50,849 nt of DNA from Anaerobacillus alkalidiazotrophicus (GCF_001866055.1 NZ_MLQS01000001.1:1480882-1531730); one strand, 5' to 3'; counted from the first letter of the stretch, positions 1 through 9,255 are shown. Notes: generated from the letters alone by a model not told the origin. Translations and numbers: made by a program.

Positions 1-831
1 CCCAATGAAACTGCGAGAGCATTTGTCTCACAAAATAATAAGATGGTTGCTTTATTTTTGCCTTCCATTCACCATGCCTTTTTCTCAGAGCTTGCATTCT
101 TTATTGAAGATGAACTCGATGAGAACGGTTACAAAATGATGCTGTGTAATTCTGATGGCCATAAGGAAAAAGAGCTAGAATATATTAGTATGCTAAAGCA
201 GAATAAAGTATCAGGCATAATAGGCATTTCCTATAATTCAATAGAAAATGATATAGATGATTCAATGCCCATTGTATTAGTAGACCGACATATTGGAAAA
301 AGTACTCCGTATGTCTCGAGTGATAATTACGGTGGTGGTAAAATGGCATTTCATCTGTTAAGAGATACAGGGTGTCGTAACGTAGCGTTTATCGGTACTT
401 ATTCTAATCATTTGTATACGGAAGTAGAAAAAAGAAGAAAAGGCTTTGAGGATGCTGCAAAAGAGAGTGGAGCAAAATATACTATATACATTGAAGAGGA
501 TCCTATTAAGGACGAAATTGCATTTTTAAATAAATTTCTATTAAATTATCCCGATATAGATGGGGTTTTTGTTGAGAATGATATCATGGCTTTATTTCTA
601 GTACAACTGGCCCTTGAAAAGAATATTAAAATACCAAAAGACCTTTCTATTATAGGGTATGATGGGATTCAGACATTTTCCCCTTTACGGCCAAGTCTAA
701 CATCAATAAGGCAACCAGTTGAATTAATGGGGAGAAGTGTTGTTAAGTTATTATTAAAAAGAATTAATGGGGAAAAGGTATTACCTGTTATACATCCAGT
801 TGAATTTATTAAAGGAGATACAACATTTTAA
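1..831 (+). CDS. LacI-family transcriptional regulator (5' partial)
   Basis: The reading frame is open from the first base and carries the end of a LacI DNA-binding head (PNETARAF, the hinge region) followed by a complete periplasmic-binding-like effector domain. A first internal Met lies at 43, but the match before it shows that the true start is outside the window. Typical family landmarks are the LVDRHIG, GGGKMAFHLL and IIGYDGIQTFSPLRPSLTSIRQP segments. It precedes a sugar ABC/GH32 operon whose promoter holds two copies of a 14-bp palindrome, so it is probably the repressor of that operon, responding to a fructose-containing sugar. That role is inferred from position; the family assignment is firm. 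Confidence 0.9.
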   Translation, partial: PNETARAFVSQNNKMVALFLPSIHHAFFSELAFFIEDELDENGYKMMLCNSDGHKEKELEYISMLKQNKVSGIIGISYNSIENDIDDSMPIVLVDRHIGKSTPYVSSDNYGGGKMAFHLLRDTGCRNVAFIGTYSNHLYTEVEKRRKGFEDAAKESGAKYTIYIEEDPIKDEIAFLNKFLLNYPDIDGVFVENDIMALFLVQLALEKNIKIPKDLSIIGYDGIQTFSPLRPSLTSIRQPVELMGRSVVKLLLKRINGEKVLPVIHPVEFIKGDTTF

Positions 832-860
832 AAAAAATCGAAAAATTATAAAAGAATGGA

Positions 861-889
861 TTGACAATGGAAGGGCTTTCAAATATACT
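861..889 (+). promoter_or_regulatory. Sigma-A promoter of the fructan operon
   Basis: TTGACA at 861-866, a 17-nt spacer, and TATACT at 884-889. It lies between the regulator gene and the binding-protein gene, and the predicted start point (about 896) is just upstream of the first operator. Confidence 0.8.
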
Positions 890-901
890 CTAGTTAATTG
901 A

Positions 902-915
902 TGGAAACATTTCCA
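902..915. promoter_or_regulatory. Operator 1 of the fructan operon
   Basis: TGGAAACATTTCCA, with 6-bp arms that are exact reverse complements (TGGAAA/TTTCCA) around CA. It sits directly downstream of the predicted transcription start, where a bound LacI-type protein would block transcription. The central CG of a CcpA cre site is absent, so a dedicated repressor is more likely. Confidence 0.7.
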
Positions 916-959
916 CAAAGTTTAGGGTGTTTGTTGCCCCTTTAATTTTTTCTCTAGTG

Positions 960-973
960 TGGAAACATTTCCA
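960..973. promoter_or_regulatory. Operator 2 of the fructan operon
   Basis: An exact second copy of TGGAAACATTTCCA, 58 bp downstream of the first and about 25 bp before the binding-protein start codon. A pair of identical sites suggests cooperative binding or looping. Confidence 0.7.
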
Positions 974-998
974 CTACCAATCAAGGGGGGATATAATT

Positions 999-2309
999 GT
1001 GAAAAAAGTATTTGCTTTATTGATGACTGCTGTACTTGCTTTTGGTTTAATGGCTTGCTCTAATTCCGAAAGTAAATCTACTGTTACAAATGGAGATGAA
1101 GTAATAGAAATTACAGTATGGGTACATGTTCCTGCAGATGATCCAGAAGGCTTGAATTATGCATTAAGAGTGAAAGAATTTGAAGAAAAGCACGAAAAAG
1201 TAAAAGTAACCGTTGAGCATATCGTTAAGACTGGTGAAGGAAGTGGTTATAATGATAGACTTAACGCCGCCATTACAACTGGAAATTTGCCAGATATTAT
1301 TACATTAGAGAGTGTGCATACAGCTTCTTATGTTGATGCAGAGATCCTTTTATCGCTTGACGAATATCTAGACCATCATGTGATAGATTCGTATTTAGAT
1401 GCAATCGTTAATGCTGGTAGTGTTGGAGATCATTTATATGCCTTACAATCTTTTGACTTATCTGCACCTGTATTCTACAATGTTGATTTATTTGAAGCTG
1501 CAGGCATAGACATTCCAGCAGATGAAAACGGTAATTGGACTTTAGATTTAGCGTGGAGTTATGATGAATTCTTAGAAAATTCGAAGATTCTTAGAGATTA
1601 TATGGGGGAAGAACCGGTACACATGTTTCCTGATAATAATGGCTGGCAGATGTATGCTCACTCCCCGATTATCTTTTCGAATGATGTTCAATTAGTTGGA
1701 GAGAATGGGTTAGATACAGAAGGCTACTTAAATAGTGACAATGCTATAGAAGCCTTTAATTTTATAAATACTCTTTTTAGAGAGGGAATTGTTTCATCTA
1801 CTGCTAGAGAAAATGCGTTTGCTTTAGAAAAGGCAGCCATTAGTTTTGAAGGACCTTGGATGGTTGGCGTCTTTCCTATTGAATATCCTGACTTAAATTG
1901 GTCATTAATGCCATATCCGTATGGGAAAGAAGGACATAACTCAGCACCGCATGGTAGCTGGTATGTAGCAGCAACAAAGAATACAAAGTATCCACAGCTT
2001 ACTGCGGAATTAGTAGCTCACTTAACAAATAAAGACAGCGCCCTAGCTATGGAAGAAGCTGCAGGATTAATTCCTGGTCATAAAGAATTATTAGACTCAT
2101 CTGAAACATATGGTGAATACCCAAGAAAATTAATGTTAGATCAACTAGCTCAAACGAAGCATGTTAAACCAAAATCACCAATCTTCCCAGTATTAGAGGA
2201 CATACTTGGTGATATTGTTGAAGGTCTCGCTTTAGGTACAGATTCTGTTGAAAATTTAGTGAATACTGCTATTGCAAAATCAGAAAGAGAAGCAGTAAGG
2301 TTCAAATAA
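999..2309 (+). CDS. Sugar ABC transporter substrate-binding lipoprotein
   Basis: Family 1 (MalE-like) extracellular solute-binding protein of about 436 residues. The GTG at 999 is chosen because the strong Shine-Dalgarno AAGGGGGG ends 8 nt before it; the longer frame from 927 would run through operator 2. The N-terminus is a lipoprotein signal (KK, hydrophobic stretch, lipobox LMAC with Cys20). The mature part has the usual ITVWVHVPADDPE start, an LPDIITLES segment and a GPWMVGVFP segment. It binds a sugar outside the membrane and delivers it to the two permeases that follow. With two GH32 enzymes in the same operon the substrate is probably a fructo-oligosaccharide; this is inference. Confidence 0.92.
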   Translation: MKKVFALLMTAVLAFGLMACSNSESKSTVTNGDEVIEITVWVHVPADDPEGLNYALRVKEFEEKHEKVKVTVEHIVKTGEGSGYNDRLNAAITTGNLPDIITLESVHTASYVDAEILLSLDEYLDHHVIDSYLDAIVNAGSVGDHLYALQSFDLSAPVFYNVDLFEAAGIDIPADENGNWTLDLAWSYDEFLENSKILRDYMGEEPVHMFPDNNGWQMYAHSPIIFSNDVQLVGENGLDTEGYLNSDNAIEAFNFINTLFREGIVSSTARENAFALEKAAISFEGPWMVGVFPIEYPDLNWSLMPYPYGKEGHNSAPHGSWYVAATKNTKYPQLTAELVAHLTNKDSALAMEEAAGLIPGHKELLDSSETYGEYPRKLMLDQLAQTKHVKPKSPIFPVLEDILGDIVEGLALGTDSVENLVNTAIAKSEREAVRFK

Positions 2310-2328
2310 GGTGATTAATAATAGGATG

Positions 2329-2362
2329 ATAGTAAGTATACGAACACTCGTATACTTACTAT
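2329..2362 (+). promoter_or_regulatory. Intercistronic hairpin between binding protein and permease
   Basis: Perfect 15-bp stem (2329-2343 with 2348-2362) and a 4-nt ACAC loop. There is no T-run, so it is not a normal terminator. It probably protects the 3' end of the binding-protein message or attenuates read-through, giving more binding protein than permease. Confidence 0.65.
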
Positions 2363-2382
2363 TCTATTAAGGGGAATTTAAT

Positions 2383-3282
2383 ATGAAGAGAGTATGGTAT
2401 AACATAAAAAAATCTAAAAATCTAAGTTTCTTTTTCAGTACTAAAGTATTGTTTTTACTTCCGGCGTTTATATTAATCGGAATATTTGTCATTTATCCGT
2501 TAATTCTTGCGGTTGGTTATTCCTTTACTAATTATTACTTGCTAAAACCAAATGATATATCATTTATTGGAATTGATAACTATAAAGAAATTTTCAAGGA
2601 CAATTATGCCAAACAAGCTTTCCTAAATTCTACAAAATACGTTATTTATATCGTTCCATTTCAAGTTGCGATTTCTTTATTCTTAGCGTTACTCATTACC
2701 AAAAAATCAAAAGCTAACACTTTTTTTCGGACGGCATTTTTTTCGCCTTATATATTATCGATTATCGTTGTTGCTTTATTATGGAAAAACATACTAGATC
2801 CAAATGTAGGAATCGTTAATATGTTCTTGGCCAATTTGGGATTTAGTAAGCTAGAGTTTTTTTCAAGTCCTGAATTAGCGCTTCCAACTATCTCTTTCAT
2901 TATTCTTTGGCAAGGAATTAGCTTCCAGATGTTAATACTGCTAGCAGCTCTTCAAGATATTCCACCTTCTATGTATGAAGCTGCGGATTTAGAAGGAGCA
3001 AATGCTTGGCAAAAATTAAAATATATTACTGTTCCAAGTATAAAAGGTCAGCTAGTATTTGTATTACTTGTAGTAACGACAGGTACATTTAAAATTATCA
3101 TTGAACCTTTAGTTTTAACAAATGGTGGTCCTCAAAACAGTACAACTAGTATTCTATTATACATGTTTGAGCAAGGAACAAGGTATCGCCAAATCGGATA
3201 CTCAAGTGCAATAACAGTAGTATTTGCATTAATATTAATTGTCATTGCCTTTGCGCAAAGAAAAATGGTGAAGGAGGAATAG
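2383..3282 (+). CDS. Sugar ABC transporter permease (MalF-type)
   Basis: 299-residue inner-membrane permease with about six transmembrane segments. The first hydrophobic segment is FLLPAFILIGIFVIYPLI, and the cytoplasmic EAA loop reads YEAADLEGANAWQKL, the contact for the ATPase. An AAGGGG box precedes the ATG. It pairs with the next gene as a heterodimer. No ATP-binding subunit is encoded in this operon, as is common for CUT1 importers of Bacillaceae that share an MsmX-type ATPase encoded elsewhere. Confidence 0.93.
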   Translation: MKRVWYNIKKSKNLSFFFSTKVLFLLPAFILIGIFVIYPLILAVGYSFTNYYLLKPNDISFIGIDNYKEIFKDNYAKQAFLNSTKYVIYIVPFQVAISLFLALLITKKSKANTFFRTAFFSPYILSIIVVALLWKNILDPNVGIVNMFLANLGFSKLEFFSSPELALPTISFIILWQGISFQMLILLAALQDIPPSMYEAADLEGANAWQKLKYITVPSIKGQLVFVLLVVTTGTFKIIIEPLVLTNGGPQNSTTSILLYMFEQGTRYRQIGYSSAITVVFALILIVIAFAQRKMVKEE

Positions 3283-3285
3283 AAC

Positions 3286-4128
3286 GTGAAGAAATTTAAT
3301 GTTATTAACTTTATTAAGTACCTTATATTAATTGGCTTTACGATTCTATTCTTATTTCCAACGGTATGGATGTTCGTTAGCAGTACAAAAACAGTTGCAG
3401 AGATAGCCAATGAAATAGGGACAATCAATAGCTTTGTACCAAATTTTAGTAATATCCACCTTTGGTTTGATTCATATAAAGAAATATTTAGTAGGTTTAA
3501 TTTTTCGGTTCATTTTTTTAACAGTGTTTATTATAGTTTTGTCATTGTGTTTGGAAGTTTATTTGTGAACTCATTAGCTGGGTATGCATTAGCAACCTTT
3601 GATATCCCTTTTAAAAAGTATATTACTGGTCTGCTAATCATTTTAATTATCTTTCCATTCCAGTCTGTTTTAATCCAAATATTCATCATTATTAATGAAA
3701 TGAATCTGACGAATACAGTCTGGGGTTTATCATTGCCTCATATTGGAAGTGCATTTAACATCTATTTATTTATGGTTTTTTTCAAAAAAATTCCAAAAGA
3801 GTTACGAGAGTCCGCACATATGGATGGTGCCTCTGAGTGGAAGATCTTCACAAAAATTGCCGTGCCGATATCGAAGCCAATTTTTATGACTATTGGGATA
3901 TTAGTGTTTGTAGGATCTTGGAATGATTATATATGGCCACTTATGATTTTTACTGAAACTGATAAGTACCCCCTTGCTGTAGCAGTAAACATTATGAATG
4001 AAACAAAACCTGTTTATTTAAATCAGGTGATGGCAGGCTTAACTGTGACAACCATTCCAATTTTACTTATCTATATTCTCGGGCAGAAATATATAATGCC
4101 ACAAGATACTTCATCTGGTATTAAATAA
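3286..4128 (+). CDS. Sugar ABC transporter permease (MalG-type)
   Basis: 280-residue permease with six predicted transmembrane helices and the EAA motif ESAHMDGASEWKIF. It starts with GTG only 3 nt after the stop of the previous permease, with AAGGAGGA ahead of it, so the two are translationally linked. The C-terminus GQKYIMPQDTSSGIK is typical of the MalG/CUT1 group. It forms the second half of the membrane channel for the sugar imported by this operon. Confidence 0.93.
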   Translation: MKKFNVINFIKYLILIGFTILFLFPTVWMFVSSTKTVAEIANEIGTINSFVPNFSNIHLWFDSYKEIFSRFNFSVHFFNSVYYSFVIVFGSLFVNSLAGYALATFDIPFKKYITGLLIILIIFPFQSVLIQIFIIINEMNLTNTVWGLSLPHIGSAFNIYLFMVFFKKIPKELRESAHMDGASEWKIFTKIAVPISKPIFMTIGILVFVGSWNDYIWPLMIFTETDKYPLAVAVNIMNETKPVYLNQVMAGLTVTTIPILLIYILGQKYIMPQDTSSGIK

Positions 4129-4149
4129 GCAAGGATAGTGAGGTGACTT

Positions 4150-6342
4150 ATGAAACAGATCTACAACCTAAATTTTAGTGAAGGTAAAGGAAGTATAACT
4201 AAAGAAAGTATTCGTGGCAATGTATTGGATATTGACTACGTGTTTAATCATGCAAAGTATAAGGGAAATAGTTCGCCAAGTTGGATTAAATCTCCAATTT
4301 CAGGGTATGCGCTAGATTTCGACGGGTATTCTACTTATATAAAAGACGAACCTTTAGAAATAAGTGGCTCTTTTACGATCATGGCATTCGTAGCCCCACG
4401 TTGCTTTGAGGCGTGCCATGGAGAAGTGGCTACGACAATTATTGATCAATTAGATAAAGAGAATAAAAGAGGTTTTGCTTTAAGTATATACAGGTACGGG
4501 GAAGTTCAGTTCGAGTTAGGGGACGGGACCCAGGTACATCGGTTAAGAAGTAATGAACAACTAGCTTTATTTAAGAAATCACTCATTACGGCTACCTTCA
4601 ATCAAGCAACAAGAAAGGCTTCTATTTATATTAATGCCAATCCTCAAGTGGAAACTTACTCCATCAAAAAGATGCTATCAGCTACTGTACCACTATCGAT
4701 TGGATTAAACAATGCACCTTTCAAAATTAGTCATGTTTTTACAGCTGGAATGTTTTCTGGATTGATGGATTTTATTCAAGTTTTTGATGAAGCGATGCCA
4801 TTAGAAGTCATTCAACGGCAGTTTTTATCGGTAGAAACAAAGCTTTCTCTTGATTTAAAAGAGATTGATTTAGATGAAACGAAATTACTGGATGACCCGC
4901 ACCGCCCTAAATATCATGCAATACCACCACAGCATTGGATGAACGAACCTCATGCACCATTTTACTATAAGGGAAAGTATCACTTGTTTTATCAGAAAAA
5001 TGCAGTTGGTCCTTATTTCTCTAATTTACACTGGGGGCACTGGACAAGTAATGATTTAGTTTTTTGGAAAAATGAACGAACGGCCTTATTTCCCCAAAAG
5101 GGAGAATTATCTCCTTCAGGGGTGTGGTCTGGCTCGGCTGTGATAGGTCCAAATGATGTCCCGTATCTTTTTTATACATTTGCTAATTTTGAAAAGAAAC
5201 ATAACCAAGGCGTAGCGATTGCGGTCCCTACTAATATCAATGATATTAGTTTAGTTGATTGGGAAATGCTTCCGAATGCTGCAATCAAGCAAACTGACAA
5301 ACAAGGTATTCCCTCTCAATTTAGAGATCCATTTGTTTGGAAAGATGAACAGGAAGAGTTATGGTACTTAATCATTGGCGGTGGAATTGAAGGGAAAGGT
5401 CCAACGGCTTGGATTTACACTTCTCATAATTGTGAGGAATGGAATTTTAGAGGTGAGTTTCTGACAGTTGACTCGGATCGTTATCCACATTTAGGAACGA
5501 ATTGGGAGCTTCCTGTCTTATTACCGGTAAAGGATAACAAGGGAAATTCAAAACATGTTTTTATCTTCATGAGCTATTTTCAGACAAAGTCAGATGACCA
5601 TGTCGATACGTACTATTTTCTTGGTGAATTTGATAAAAGTAGTTATCAATTTATCCTAGACACAAATGAGCCACAGCTATTGGATTATGGGAAATTTAAG
5701 TTTAGTGGACCGAGTGGGTTTGTGGATCCGGTGACAGGGAAATCCATTGTTTTTTCTATCCTTCAAGGAAACCGAAGTGAGCAGGATGAGTTTGATTCTG
5801 GTTGGGCACATAATGCAGGACTTCCCATCGAGCTTTATTTAGAAAATGGGGAACTAAGAATGAAACCTCTAGAAAATTTAGTGGGCCTAAGAGATAAGTT
5901 GCTAGTAAATGAAACGAAAAAATCCTTACGTGAAATTAATGAAAAGCTTAAAACAATCGATGATAAAATGCTGGAGGTTCTTGTTGAATTCGAAGACACG
6001 GAGCAAGTAGTTGGCGTAGAGCTAAAAAAGGATCCTAAGAACCAAGAAAAGACAAGTTTAATTTATTCGAAAGAAAATAGGGAAGTTTCGATAGATCGCC
6101 GTCAAAGCAGAATCGGATGGGGAGGAGACATCCAGGGTGGGGTACTTGACCTTGATCATGGCCTTATTGCCCACATATTTATCGATCATTCAGCCATAGA
6201 ATGTTACTTAAATAACCGCAGAATGGTGACGAGCAGGGCTTATCCTACACTAGAAGACAGTAACGCACTCACTCTCATTGGGGATGAGAACATTCTAATA
6301 AAATCAATTAGAGTTTTTAAGCTTAAGTCCATTTGGATATAA
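4150..6342 (+). CDS. Intracellular GH32 fructosidase-like protein with N-terminal ConA-like domain
   Basis: 730 residues without signal peptide, hence cytoplasmic. Residues about 1-225 form a beta-rich LamG/concanavalin-like domain (GYALDFDGYSTYI near 56). A GH32 five-bladed propeller follows, with a C-terminal beta-sandwich (HSAIECYLNNRRMVTSRAYP). The GH32 landmarks are WMNEPHA at 263-269, RDPF at 392-395 and WELP with Glu453. In standard GH32 enzymes the first motif is WMNDPNG, whose Asp is the nucleophile; here it is Glu266. The stabilising Asp393 and acid/base Glu453 are kept. It probably acts on imported fructo-oligosaccharides or a modified fructoside. The domain assignment is firm, the exact substrate unknown. 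Confidence 0.85.
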   Translation: MKQIYNLNFSEGKGSITKESIRGNVLDIDYVFNHAKYKGNSSPSWIKSPISGYALDFDGYSTYIKDEPLEISGSFTIMAFVAPRCFEACHGEVATTIIDQLDKENKRGFALSIYRYGEVQFELGDGTQVHRLRSNEQLALFKKSLITATFNQATRKASIYINANPQVETYSIKKMLSATVPLSIGLNNAPFKISHVFTAGMFSGLMDFIQVFDEAMPLEVIQRQFLSVETKLSLDLKEIDLDETKLLDDPHRPKYHAIPPQHWMNEPHAPFYYKGKYHLFYQKNAVGPYFSNLHWGHWTSNDLVFWKNERTALFPQKGELSPSGVWSGSAVIGPNDVPYLFYTFANFEKKHNQGVAIAVPTNINDISLVDWEMLPNAAIKQTDKQGIPSQFRDPFVWKDEQEELWYLIIGGGIEGKGPTAWIYTSHNCEEWNFRGEFLTVDSDRYPHLGTNWELPVLLPVKDNKGNSKHVFIFMSYFQTKSDDHVDTYYFLGEFDKSSYQFILDTNEPQLLDYGKFKFSGPSGFVDPVTGKSIVFSILQGNRSEQDEFDSGWAHNAGLPIELYLENGELRMKPLENLVGLRDKLLVNETKKSLREINEKLKTIDDKMLEVLVEFEDTEQVVGVELKKDPKNQEKTSLIYSKENREVSIDRRQSRIGWGGDIQGGVLDLDHGLIAHIFIDHSAIECYLNNRRMVTSRAYPTLEDSNALTLIGDENILIKSIRVFKLKSIWI

Positions 6343-6364
6343 AAGTAGAAACGGGTGATCAGAA

Positions 6365-7882
6365 ATGACAGAAATAACGACTAAAATAATCAATACTTAT
6401 AGGCATAGCTATCATCTAATGCCAGAGTGTGGTTGGATGAATGATCCAAATGGGTTTTCCTATTTTAATGGAGAATATCATTTGTTTTACCAGTATTACC
6501 CATATGACTCTATTTGGGGACCGATGCATTGGGGCCATGCGGTTAGTTCAGACTTAATAAATTGGCGTCATAAAAAAATCGCTTTGAAGCCAAGTGAAGA
6601 ATACGATCGGAATGGAATTTTTTCAGGCTCAGCTATTCAGGTTAGAAACGAGCATTGGCTCTATTACACCGGTCATACCGATTCTCAGCTTGATGTTTTG
6701 TATGATGAGAATTTAATAAAGAACACAGCTGCGATTAAGTTAGAATCCGAACCCTATATTAGACAAGTGCAATGTCTTGCAAAATCAGTAGATGGTGTGA
6801 CCTATACAAAATACGAAAATAATCCAGTAATTTCTACGGAACAAATTCCAATGGGCATAAGGCTTGAGGATTTCAGAGACCCTAAAGTTTGGATACAGGA
6901 CGAAATGTACTATATGGTAGTAGGAGCAAAAAGTATTGAGGAAATCGGATACGTATTATTTTATACGTCAGTAGATGGAATAAATTGGAGGTATTTAAAT
7001 CAATTTTCACTTGGTAGAGATTATGGCACCGTGTGGGAATGTCCTGATTTATTTATGCTGGATGGAAAGGACGTCATGCTCTTTTCACCTCAGGAAAAAC
7101 CTCGTGTTGGCAATAGTTTTGAAAACGTACACTCTACAATGGTCTTGATTGGAAGCTTTAATTACTCTACCGGGGAATTTACAGTAGAGAGCGAGCAGGA
7201 ATTAGATCAAGGGTTTGATTTCTATGCGCCGCAATCAATCCTAACGAAAGAAGGAAAAAGGGTGGTGATTGCCTGGATGAATATGTGGGATATCAAATAC
7301 CCGTTGCATGAGTTAGGACATGGATGGAACGGGTCAATGTCGCTCCCAAGAGAGCTTTCTTTGAAGGATGGAAAGCTTATTCAAAAGCCTTATTACAAAA
7401 TTGAAGCATACCAGCAAAACAAAGTGGAGCTCTCGGACTTTGTGATTTCAGGTAATTATCAAAATAATAGTCTAAATGGGACTACTCAACGGTTTGAGGT
7501 TTTATTTGACATGCAAAGTAGCAAAAAATTCACAATGGAGTTTTTTAAAAGTGAAAATGAGAAGCTATCGCTAACCTTTGATAAAAATAGAAATGAAATG
7601 ATTTTGAATCGAAGAGACTCCGAATATCCTATTGAGAGCTTGAGATCGAAAAACGATTTCATAAGGAGTCAGTCTATTAACCTGTCCAATCAAGTGAAGC
7701 TCTCCATATTTTTAGATGTATCCTCGATTGAAGTGTTTGTAAACGATGGAGAATGTGTATTTACCTCTTTGTTTTTCACTAAAGAACTAGGGGAACACGT
7801 GCTACTTCATTCTGAAGGTACAACGTATATCAATAAGCTACTGAAATGGGATGTGCTCGCAGGAAAAAGGACGGAAATGTAA
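6365..7882 (+). CDS. GH32 beta-fructofuranosidase / sucrose-6-phosphate hydrolase-like
   Basis: 505-residue cytoplasmic GH32 enzyme. All three catalytic motifs are intact: WMNDPNG (nucleophile Asp27), FRDPK (Asp172) and WECPD (acid/base Glu225). The C-terminal beta-sandwich ends with SSIEVFVNDGECVFTS. It starts 22 nt after the preceding GH32 gene with a weak GGGTGATC-type leader. As the last gene of an ABC-type operon it should release terminal fructose from unphosphorylated fructo-oligosaccharides or sucrose; with a PTS it would be called ScrB/SacA. The two adjacent GH32 genes differ strongly and are not a recent duplication. Confidence 0.9.
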   Translation: MTEITTKIINTYRHSYHLMPECGWMNDPNGFSYFNGEYHLFYQYYPYDSIWGPMHWGHAVSSDLINWRHKKIALKPSEEYDRNGIFSGSAIQVRNEHWLYYTGHTDSQLDVLYDENLIKNTAAIKLESEPYIRQVQCLAKSVDGVTYTKYENNPVISTEQIPMGIRLEDFRDPKVWIQDEMYYMVVGAKSIEEIGYVLFYTSVDGINWRYLNQFSLGRDYGTVWECPDLFMLDGKDVMLFSPQEKPRVGNSFENVHSTMVLIGSFNYSTGEFTVESEQELDQGFDFYAPQSILTKEGKRVVIAWMNMWDIKYPLHELGHGWNGSMSLPRELSLKDGKLIQKPYYKIEAYQQNKVELSDFVISGNYQNNSLNGTTQRFEVLFDMQSSKKFTMEFFKSENEKLSLTFDKNRNEMILNRRDSEYPIESLRSKNDFIRSQSINLSNQVKLSIFLDVSSIEVFVNDGECVFTSLFFTKELGEHVLLHSEGTTYINKLLKWDVLAGKRTEM

Positions 7883-7895
7883 TATAATAATTTAT

Positions 7896-8131
7896 CCCAC
7901 TCTTAAGGGGCAGTAAGCCCTCCCACCTCTACGCGTAGCGTAGGTGGGAACTTCCATTCAGGTGGAGTTAGAGACTCCATCTGAATTTCCGATGTTCTAG
8001 CGAAGCTAGAACGAGTTCTCTTTCCAGGGTGGACACCGTTCCAAACCTAAATGTAGACGAATAATCAATCTATCCGTCAGTATTTAGTAGAAGCCGCGTG
8101 GTGTCAAATACTTTTGGGACACCGCCTTTAT
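7896..8131 (+). mobile_element. Palindromic IS200/IS605-like element, subtype II (copy A)
   Basis: Starts at CCCACTCTTAAGGGGC directly after a TTTAT flank (7891-7895), as in the other copies. It holds several hairpins, including CCCACCT/AGGTGGG, GGTGGAGT/ACTCCATC and GTTCTAGC/GCTAGAAC. The body from about 7922 to 8023 matches the inverted copy at 34970-35065. The right end is uncertain: either about 8023, where similarity to that copy stops, or 8131, where CTTTAT follows a GTGTC/GACAC hairpin. There is no coding capacity. Confidence 0.55.
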
Positions 8132-8144
8132 GCGCTGCCAAACG

Positions 8145-8186
8145 CACAAAAGGGCTATCTCATTTGAGTGAGATAGCCCTTTTGTG
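8145..8186. terminator. Bidirectional terminator between the fructan operon and the XylF-like gene
   Basis: Perfect 18-bp stem (8145-8162 with 8169-8186) with a 6-nt loop and A/T-rich flanks, placed between convergent genes. Confidence 0.85.
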
Positions 8187-8189
8187 AGT

Positions 8190-9239
8190 CTAATTATAAA
8201 TATCAGCTTCCGTTAAGTATCCATCTTTTATAATCGTTTCCTTTATGTTGTTATTCGTTACCGGAATCGGTTCTAGCAAAATCGATGGTACGTCAATTTT
8301 TCCGTTATTAATTGTTTGGTTCGTTTCGATTTCTTCGTTTTTGGCAATTTGAACTGCTATTTTTGCAGCATGTTTTGCAAGGCTCTGAATTGATTTGTAA
8401 ACAGTCATCGTTTGTGTTCCATCTACAATTCTTTTTACTGCACTTAACTCAGCATCTTGTCCAGACACAGGAACACCTTGTAATCCTGCCTTTGTTAAAG
8501 CGGTTATCACACCACCAGCCGTGCCATCATTAGCAGCAATTACTGCATCAATATCATTCAAATTACTGAGAACCTTTTCCATGTTTTCTTGAGCAATACT
8601 TGGATTCCACCCTTCGGTAAACTCATCCAATACGATCCGAATGTCTCCCCTATCAATATAGGGTTGGAGGATACTCATAGCTCCTTGCCTAAATAAATGA
8701 GCATTATTGTCACTTTCTGCTCCTCCAACGTATGCAAAATTTCCTTTACTAACATGATTAAGAATTTCCTCTACTTGTAGTTTTCCAACTTGCTCATTAT
8801 CAAATGATATATATAAGTCGACATTTGCATTTCTTATTAGACGATCATATGAGATCACTTTTACACCAGCAAAATGAGCCATTTCGACAATTTTAGCTGA
8901 AATTTCAGCATTATGAGGAACGACAACTAACACATCGACTCCTTCTTCAAGCAAAAGCTCTGCTTGCTTGATTTGAACATCGTCGTTTCCGTTAGCGGCA
9001 AGTGTCTTTACTCTGGCCCCTAATTGCTTTACTTCTTCTTCAAATATTTCCTTGTCACTATACCATCTTTCTTCTTTTAACGTATCAATGACAAATCCAA
9101 CATACACATCATCAGCTGAAAGGTGGCTCTCTCCTATCGGTTTGGTAGCTTGTTCCTCAATATTCGAACAGGCGGCATGTATAAAAACTGAAACTAATAC
9201 TAGAAGCATAAAAATCTGGTTTTTGCCCAACGTTAACAC
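8190..9239 (-). CDS. XylF-like sugar-binding lipoprotein, orphan
   Basis: Periplasmic-binding-protein family (type I, D-xylose/ribose group) of about 349 residues. GTG at 9239 is preceded by GGAGGG six nt upstream. The signal peptide ends in the lipobox HAAC (Cys23). Family signs are YVGFVIDTLKEERW, VVVPHNAEI, SYDRLIRNANVDLYISFDN and AANDGTAGGVITAL; DRLI with DLYISFDN is characteristic of XylF-type proteins. There is no ATPase or permease beside it. The gene lies 16 nt downstream of a chemoreceptor gene on the same strand, so it most likely presents a sugar (xylose or a relative) to that receptor for chemotaxis. The ligand is inferred. Confidence 0.88.
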   Translation of the reverse strand: MLTLGKNQIFMLLVLVSVFIHAACSNIEEQATKPIGESHLSADDVYVGFVIDTLKEERWYSDKEIFEEEVKQLGARVKTLAANGNDDVQIKQAELLLEEGVDVLVVVPHNAEISAKIVEMAHFAGVKVISYDRLIRNANVDLYISFDNEQVGKLQVEEILNHVSKGNFAYVGGAESDNNAHLFRQGAMSILQPYIDRGDIRIVLDEFTEGWNPSIAQENMEKVLSNLNDIDAVIAANDGTAGGVITALTKAGLQGVPVSGQDAELSAVKRIVDGTQTMTVYKSIQSLAKHAAKIAVQIAKNEEIETNQTINNGKIDVPSILLEPIPVTNNNIKETIIKDGYLTEADIYN

Positions 9240-9255
9240 ATTATCCCTCCACTTT

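Noticed and set aside
902..973. CcpA cre sites
   Set aside because: The conserved central CG of cre is missing, and two identical copies beside a LacI-type gene fit a dedicated repressor better.
927..998. Longer N-terminus for the first binding protein
   Set aside because: It would be translated through operator 2 and precede the lipoprotein signal; the GTG at 999 has the ribosome site.
8312..8533. 73-codon frame opposite the XylF-like gene
   Set aside because: Antisense shadow without start signals.
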